Shown piece after piece: positions 32,267 through 36,050 of a stretch of 36,050 nt of DNA. The translations under genes and the position numbers were made by a program. The DNA is from an uncultured Clostridium sp. (GTDB lineage: Bacteria > Bacillota > Clostridia > TANB77 > CAG-508): contig CAOKNG010000010.1 in NCBI GenBank assembly GCA_948470025.1, positions 1 through 36,050 of the forward strand. The letters run 5' to 3'. The notes under the pieces were generated by a model, which searched no databases, was not told the DNA's origin, and saw only the letters and a program-made list of their open reading frames with translations. The stretch's first letter is position 1. Each line of letters opens with the position of its first letter.

Positions 32267-32707
32267 GGTTACAACGTTTATTTTTAATTTTGCCACTACG
32301 GTATCGTATAGTTTGATTTCAATAGGAAAGGTTCCTATTACTTTAATTGGTTCGTTTAATAAGATTTTTTTCTTATCTACTTTAATTCCATATTGTTTGT
32401 CTAAATTTTCTGCAATTTCTTTGGAAGTAATGCTTCCAAACACTTTTCCATTTTCTCCTGCCTTTACCGAAAGTTTTAATATAATATTTTCAATCTTTTT
32501 TGCCGTCTCTTTGGCTGCCTCTTTTTCTAACTCTTTCCTATGCTCCTCGGAGGATTTTTTGGATTGTAAATTCGTTAGGTTTCCCTTATCTGCTGGAACT
32601 GCTAGGTTTTTAGGAAACAAATAATTTCTTGCATACCCATCATTTGCATTAATAATCTGGTCTTTTTTTCCTACTCCTTTAATATCTTCCTTTAAAATTA
32701 CTTTCAT
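32261..32707 (-). CDS. rplI: 50S ribosomal protein L9
   Basis: A 148-residue ribosomal protein. The start MKVILKEDIKGVGKKDQI and the signature GYARNYLFPKNLAVPA are diagnostic. The long linking helix and the C-terminal domain (AGENGKVFGSITSKEIAENL) are complete. AAGGAGGAAAAAT precedes ATG 32707. It sits between gdpP and dnaB, the conserved Firmicute order gdpP-rplI-dnaB. Its stop codon is provided by a palindromic repeat. Confidence 0.96.
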   Translation of the reverse strand: MKVILKEDIKGVGKKDQIINANDGYARNYLFPKNLAVPADKGNLTNLQSKKSSEEHRKELEKEAAKETAKKIENIILKLSVKAGENGKVFGSITSKEIAENLDKQYGIKVDKKKILLNEPIKVIGTFPIEIKLYDTVVAKLKINVVTM

Positions 32708-32724
32708 ATTTTTCCTCCTTAATC

Positions 32725-32757
32725 TATGTAGGGCGATTAAAATCGCCCCTACAATTA
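32725..32757. repeat. Intergenic palindrome, CCCCTAC family, copy 7
   Basis: Perfect eight-pair stem GGGCGATT - AA - AATCGCCC followed by CTACAATTAA, in the 51-base gap between gdpP and rplI, next to the rplI ribosome site. Confidence 0.75.
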
Positions 32758-32758
32758 A

Positions 32759-34792
32759 TTAATTTCCTAATTCCTCAAAATATTCATCAATTTTGGCTAT
32801 TAATTCTTCTTTTGCTTCTTGTTTTGTTTTTCCTTCTAATTGGGCTCCGGCAAGGGTGATGTGTCCTCCACCTCCTAGTTTTTCTAGGATGACTTGTACG
32901 TTGATGTCTCCTATGGAACGACCGCTAATGCATACTTTGTTTCCAATGGTACCAATGACAAAAGAGGCAGTTACATCACTAATGGTTAATAATTCATCTG
33001 CTGCTTTGGCACAAATTAGGCTAGCATCTTTTGTTTCTTCTTCATAGGTAGATATTGCAACGGTTTCATGTATAATCCTTGCTTCTTTTACAATATTGGA
33101 AATGGTTTTATAACTTGCTAAATCGCTTTGGAACCATTTTTTTACTCTTATAATATCAACTCCACATTTTCGTAAGTATGCTGCTGCTTCAAAGGTTCTA
33201 ACTCCTGTTTTAAAAGTGAAGTTTTTGGTGTCTACCATAATTCCTGCATATAATCCTTCTGTTTCAACTGTTTTTAACATTACTGGCACTTCTACATATT
33301 GCAATAATTCTGTTACCAGTTCTGCTGCTGAAGATGCATATACTTCATGAAACATTAAGGTTGCATTATCAATATAATCGGTACTTCTTCTATGATGGTC
33401 GATTACTACAATTCGATTGGTTTTTTCTAATAATTCTGGCACTTCTACATAGCTTCTTTTATGTGTATCTACAACAATCAATAATGTTTCATTTGTTATT
33501 TTCGCTAGTGCTTCTTGTTTATCAATAAAAATATCTTCCTCTTCTTCTTTTCTTACAGAATCCATAAAAGCACTTAAACTTAAACCTACATTTTCGCTTA
33601 CAATATTGGCTTCTTTTCCAAGACTTTTTGCAATTCGATAAACTCCTAAACTAGACCCCATCGAATCGATATCGCCATTGGTATGTCCCATAATCATAAT
33701 ATGGTTTGCTTCTAGCATTAATTCTTCTAACGCATGTGCAACGGTTCTTGCTTTTACTTTGGTTCTTTTTTCTAATTCTTGTACTCTTCCTCCGAAGAAT
33801 AAATATTTTTCATTTTCACGAATGACCGCTTGGTCTCCTCCTCTTCCTAGAACAATATCCATTCCAGATAGAGCGGATTTGTATTTCTCATATTCAGTCG
33901 CTCCTTCGTTGGAAATCGAGATACTTAATGTAATTTGTAATCCACCTTCTAATTTGATTTCCTTAATTGCATCTAAGATTGGAAATTTACTTTCCTTTAT
34001 TTTTTCTAAGTATCGTTGCTCAAAAATATAAACAAAGGTATCACGGTCTGATTTAATAATAACCCCTTTGGATTCGATTGCCCAATCATACATTGCTTTT
34101 TCAATTTTAGCATTTACTTGTGGTTTATCTTCTGTTTCAATCCTTTGCATCATTTCTTCATAATTGTCAATTCGAATAATTCCTATACAAATTTGGGCAT
34201 CATGATATTTTTTCACTGCTTTTACATATTCGGTATGGTCAATAAAATATAGTAACACCATATATTCTGTTTGATTTTTTCGTTCATTGGTTTTGGATTT
34301 TACATATTCTCCTATAATTTTATAATTTCGTTCTCCAATTTGCTGTTCTTTTTGTATGGTTCTATCCTTTGTGCGGTTACTATCTTTATCTTTTATTTTT
34401 TCTTCAATTTCTACTTTCATTTCTTGCATTAAGTAATTTAATGTTTCTTCTATATTCAGATTTTCAAATTCACTTACAAATTTGGAACTTTTATAGATAA
34501 TGTTGCCATCAGTTTCCACAATAATCAGTGGAAATGGTGAGTTAATTAATGTATTTTTAGCAGCAGAATCTACTTCTATGGTTAATTCTTGTATATGTTC
34601 TGAAATTTCTGCTTTTCTTTTATTGCTTGTCCAAAATGCGTAAAAACAAATCAGTGCATAGATTAACACTGCTGGTATGATGAATTCAATCTGATAGAAA
34701 CAAAGAATCACAAGTAATATTGCAATAATAATTAAGTATATTTTGGTTCTTGAATTGATAATTTCAAAAGCCCTTTTATTTGAATTTTGCAT
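32759..34792 (-). CDS. gdpP: Cyclic di-AMP phosphodiesterase GdpP (DHH family)
   Basis: A 677-residue membrane protein. The start is ATG 34792 (MQNSNKRAFEI) with AGGAGG upstream; a longer frame would pass through the promoter. Two membrane helices (about 16-50), a PAS-like region (NSPFPLIIVETDGNII), a degenerate GGDEF domain (YHDAQICIGIIRIDNYEEMM), and a DHH/DHHA1 phosphodiesterase follow. The DHH metal motifs are MGHTNGDIDSMGSSLG, VDTHKRS and VIDHHRR; DHHA1 has the GGGGHITLAGAQ motif. The first motif reads GHTNGDID where most relatives have GHKxPDxD; the metal-binding aspartates remain. It hydrolyses c-di-AMP to pApA and so tunes osmolyte and wall homeostasis. First gene of the gdpP-rplI-dnaB-tilS run. 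Confidence 0.94.
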   Translation of the reverse strand: MQNSNKRAFEIINSRTKIYLIIIAILLVILCFYQIEFIIPAVLIYALICFYAFWTSNKRKAEISEHIQELTIEVDSAAKNTLINSPFPLIIVETDGNIIYKSSKFVSEFENLNIEETLNYLMQEMKVEIEEKIKDKDSNRTKDRTIQKEQQIGERNYKIIGEYVKSKTNERKNQTEYMVLLYFIDHTEYVKAVKKYHDAQICIGIIRIDNYEEMMQRIETEDKPQVNAKIEKAMYDWAIESKGVIIKSDRDTFVYIFEQRYLEKIKESKFPILDAIKEIKLEGGLQITLSISISNEGATEYEKYKSALSGMDIVLGRGGDQAVIRENEKYLFFGGRVQELEKRTKVKARTVAHALEELMLEANHIMIMGHTNGDIDSMGSSLGVYRIAKSLGKEANIVSENVGLSLSAFMDSVRKEEEEDIFIDKQEALAKITNETLLIVVDTHKRSYVEVPELLEKTNRIVVIDHHRRSTDYIDNATLMFHEVYASSAAELVTELLQYVEVPVMLKTVETEGLYAGIMVDTKNFTFKTGVRTFEAAAYLRKCGVDIIRVKKWFQSDLASYKTISNIVKEARIIHETVAISTYEEETKDASLICAKAADELLTISDVTASFVIGTIGNKVCISGRSIGDINVQVILEKLGGGGHITLAGAQLEGKTKQEAKEELIAKIDEYFEELGN

Positions 34793-34817
34793 ACATCCTC
34801 CTTTTATTGACAAGTCT

Positions 34818-34846
34818 ATTGTACGCCCTTTGGGCACTTTTGTCAA
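34818..34846 (-). promoter_or_regulatory. Consensus promoter of gdpP-rplI-dnaB with a palindrome in the spacer
   Basis: On the minus strand, TTGACA (34846-34841), a 17-base spacer and TACAAT (34823-34818). The spacer contains the palindrome GCCCAAAGGGC, a candidate operator, and the -35 lies in a duplicated CAAAAGTG segment (34836-34862). Confidence 0.8.
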
Positions 34847-35018
34847 CCACTTTTGGCAAACCACTTTATTCCAAATTTTAAAAATGAACCTTATCCATGA
34901 CATTCAACTTCATGAATAAGATTCCTTCATTTTACTTTCTATTCACTAATTATCCATGCTCCAGTCTCATCTTGTGTTGTTGTTTGGATATTTGGTTTTA
35001 AATACACTAATGGAAATT

Positions 35019-35087
35019 TTACATATATCCATCATACATTTGCATAATTTCTCCTTTATCTTGTAACATTACTTCTCTTAATTTCAT
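35019..35087 (-). pseudogene. Possible GNAT acetyltransferase remnant
   Basis: A 22-codon frame from ATG 35087 with a usual GNAT-like N-terminus (MKLREVMLQDKGEI) ends in a stop after GYM. There is no continuing domain in any frame. The resemblance is weak and based only on the first residues. Confidence 0.3.
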
Positions 35088-35108
35088 ATTTATTTTCCCT
35101 ACCAATTA

Positions 35109-36050
35109 CTAATTTGCAAGCCAATTAGCTATATCATATATTTGTATTCCTTCATACTGATAATCTTCATGTTTTGTTCTAGCAATTATTACCTTTGGGT
35201 AAGCATCTTTAATTTGTAATAATGGTTCAACTTCTCTTTTTAAAGTCTTATCATAACTTATATCATCTGATACTTGAATATATAATTTTTCATTTCTTTT
35301 CATTGCAACAAAATCCACTTCTTTGTTATATAAAGTTCCTACATAAATTTCATAACCTCTTCGTAATAATTCTATAGCCACAATATTTTCATATACACGT
35401 CCATAATTAATATTCTTTGTCCCTAATTTAGCAAATTTAAATGATTGGTCTACTAAATAGTATTTGTCTATTGAAGATAAGTATTTTTTACCTTGAATGT
35501 CATATCTTCTTACTTTATAAAAAGCAAATGCATCGCATAAATAATTAATATATGAAGCTATTGTTTTATCATTTGCATTTATATTATTCTCATTTAATTT
35601 ATTAGCAATATTTCTATATGATGTTAAATTTGAAATATTATCCATCATAAATTCAGTAAGACTATTCATTAGTCCAATATTTTGTATCTTATATTTTTGT
35701 CTAATATCTCTTACTATCAAAGCATTATAGACATCATTTATATAATTATATCTTTTTTTAATATCATCATACTCATATGAACCAGACAATCCACCTTCAA
35801 AAACATATTTATCAAATGCTTCTTCAATATTATTATTTTTAAAGTAAGCTAAATATTCTTTAAAAGAAAACGGATAAATTTGTAATTCATAAGTTCTACC
35901 AGTAAATAAAGTAGCTAAATCACTACTTAATAAAAATGCATTTGAACCTGTTATATATATATCATATTTTTCCTCCGCATGTAAGCTATTTATTGTTCTT
36001 TCAAGTAATTTCTTTCTATTATTTTCATATAAAATCACCTCGAAATTATT
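35109..36050 (-). CDS. AAA family ATPase with DUF4143 domain (N-terminus outside window)
   Basis: The frame is open to the window edge, so the beginning (Walker A) is not seen. The visible part starts in the AAA_14 core: NSLHAEEKYDIYITGSNAFL, SDLATLFTGRTYELQIYPFSFKEYL is the family signature. The DUF4143 nuclease-like domain follows (GRVYENIVAIELLRRGYEIYVG, KEVDFVAMKRNEKLYIQVS), with the E-x-D and Q/V metal-type residues typical of PD-(D/E)XK folds. Such proteins are common in gut anaerobes. Their function is not established; restriction-like or regulatory roles have been suggested. An apparent GTG start at 36038 is internal and I do not favour it. Confidence 0.85.
   Translation of the reverse strand, partial: NNFEVILYENNRKKLLERTINSLHAEEKYDIYITGSNAFLLSSDLATLFTGRTYELQIYPFSFKEYLAYFKNNNIEEAFDKYVFEGGLSGSYEYDDIKKRYNYINDVYNALIVRDIRQKYKIQNIGLMNSLTEFMMDNISNLTSYRNIANKLNENNINANDKTIASYINYLCDAFAFYKVRRYDIQGKKYLSSIDKYYLVDQSFKFAKLGTKNINYGRVYENIVAIELLRRGYEIYVGTLYNKEVDFVAMKRNEKLYIQVSDDISYDKTLKREVEPLLQIKDAYPKVIIARTKHEDYQYEGIQIYDIANWLAN

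Larger units (their letters stand above)
34793..35108. other. Gap between gdpP and the AAA ATPase gene
   Basis: The left part is the gdpP promoter. The right part has decaying coding-like sequence. MKLREVMLQDKGEIMQMYDG (35087-35019, minus) resembles the start of a GNAT acetyltransferase. It is followed in another frame by a short C-terminal-looking stretch ending TGAWIISE. Neither is a whole gene. Confidence 0.4.

Overview
The window looks like a chromosome segment of an uncultured, anaerobic, low-GC gut-type Clostridia. The evidence is strongly A+T-rich codon choice, AGGAGG-type ribosome sites, an oxygen-sensitive class III ribonucleotide reductase, a Spo0A-like regulator, a YtaF-type sporulation membrane protein, and Firmicute-style housekeeping genes (smc, dnaB, rplI, gdpP, tilS, ftsH). 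I see no rRNA, tRNA, CRISPR array or intact transposase.

Layout. 1-440: start of an HNH-type endonuclease gene running off the left edge. 563-685: nested repeats abutting a truncated ABC-transporter binding protein. 686-2965: NitT/TauT-type ABC operon (minus). 3109-3765: BI-1 family membrane protein. 3817-7279: LemA, DUF3137 and DUF2207 operon (minus). 7379-10039: P-type Ca2+ ATPase. 10160-10801: YtaF. 10865-11599: Spo0A-like regulator with phased 0A boxes upstream. 11948-12466: small secreted protein. 12615-13755: ECF sigma factor and anti-sigma factor. 13922-14852: Rpn-type nuclease in two frames. 15281-18833: SMC. 18976-19887: HD-GYP protein. 19901-23010: AI-2E family protein, exonuclease III, G5/3D cell-wall protein. 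23169-25971: nrdG and nrdD. 26240-26873: divergent Crp/Fnr regulator. 27017-27730: DUF4097 protein. 27884-34792: gdpP, rplI, dnaB, tilS and ftsH on the minus strand. 35109-36050: partial AAA/DUF4143 ATPase.

Main observation. Seven native genes (ABC ATPase, ABC permease, DUF2207, SMC, HD-GYP, Crp/Fnr, DnaB) contain in-frame CGG codons, ten in total. At every one the family-consistent protein is recovered only by skipping the C and reading the next codon as GGN (glycine). I checked every CGG in the other native genes (about 10,000 codons, by hand) and found no in-frame CGG. The affected genes include the essential replicative helicase and SMC, and one gene has three sites. The only genes using CGG as ordinary arginine are two foreign-looking plus-strand genes (11948-12466 and 27017-27730), two codons each. 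This fits an organism in which CGG is not read as arginine but triggers +1 frameshifting, or in which CGGN is read as glycine. Sequencing error is the main rival explanation but does not predict the strict codon phase.

Other themes are a seven-copy family of intergenic palindromes ending in CCCCTAC or a close variant, tandem Spo0A boxes at 10-bp phasing in two promoters, and a 16-bp palindrome centred near -41 of the nrdD promoter beside a Crp/Fnr gene.
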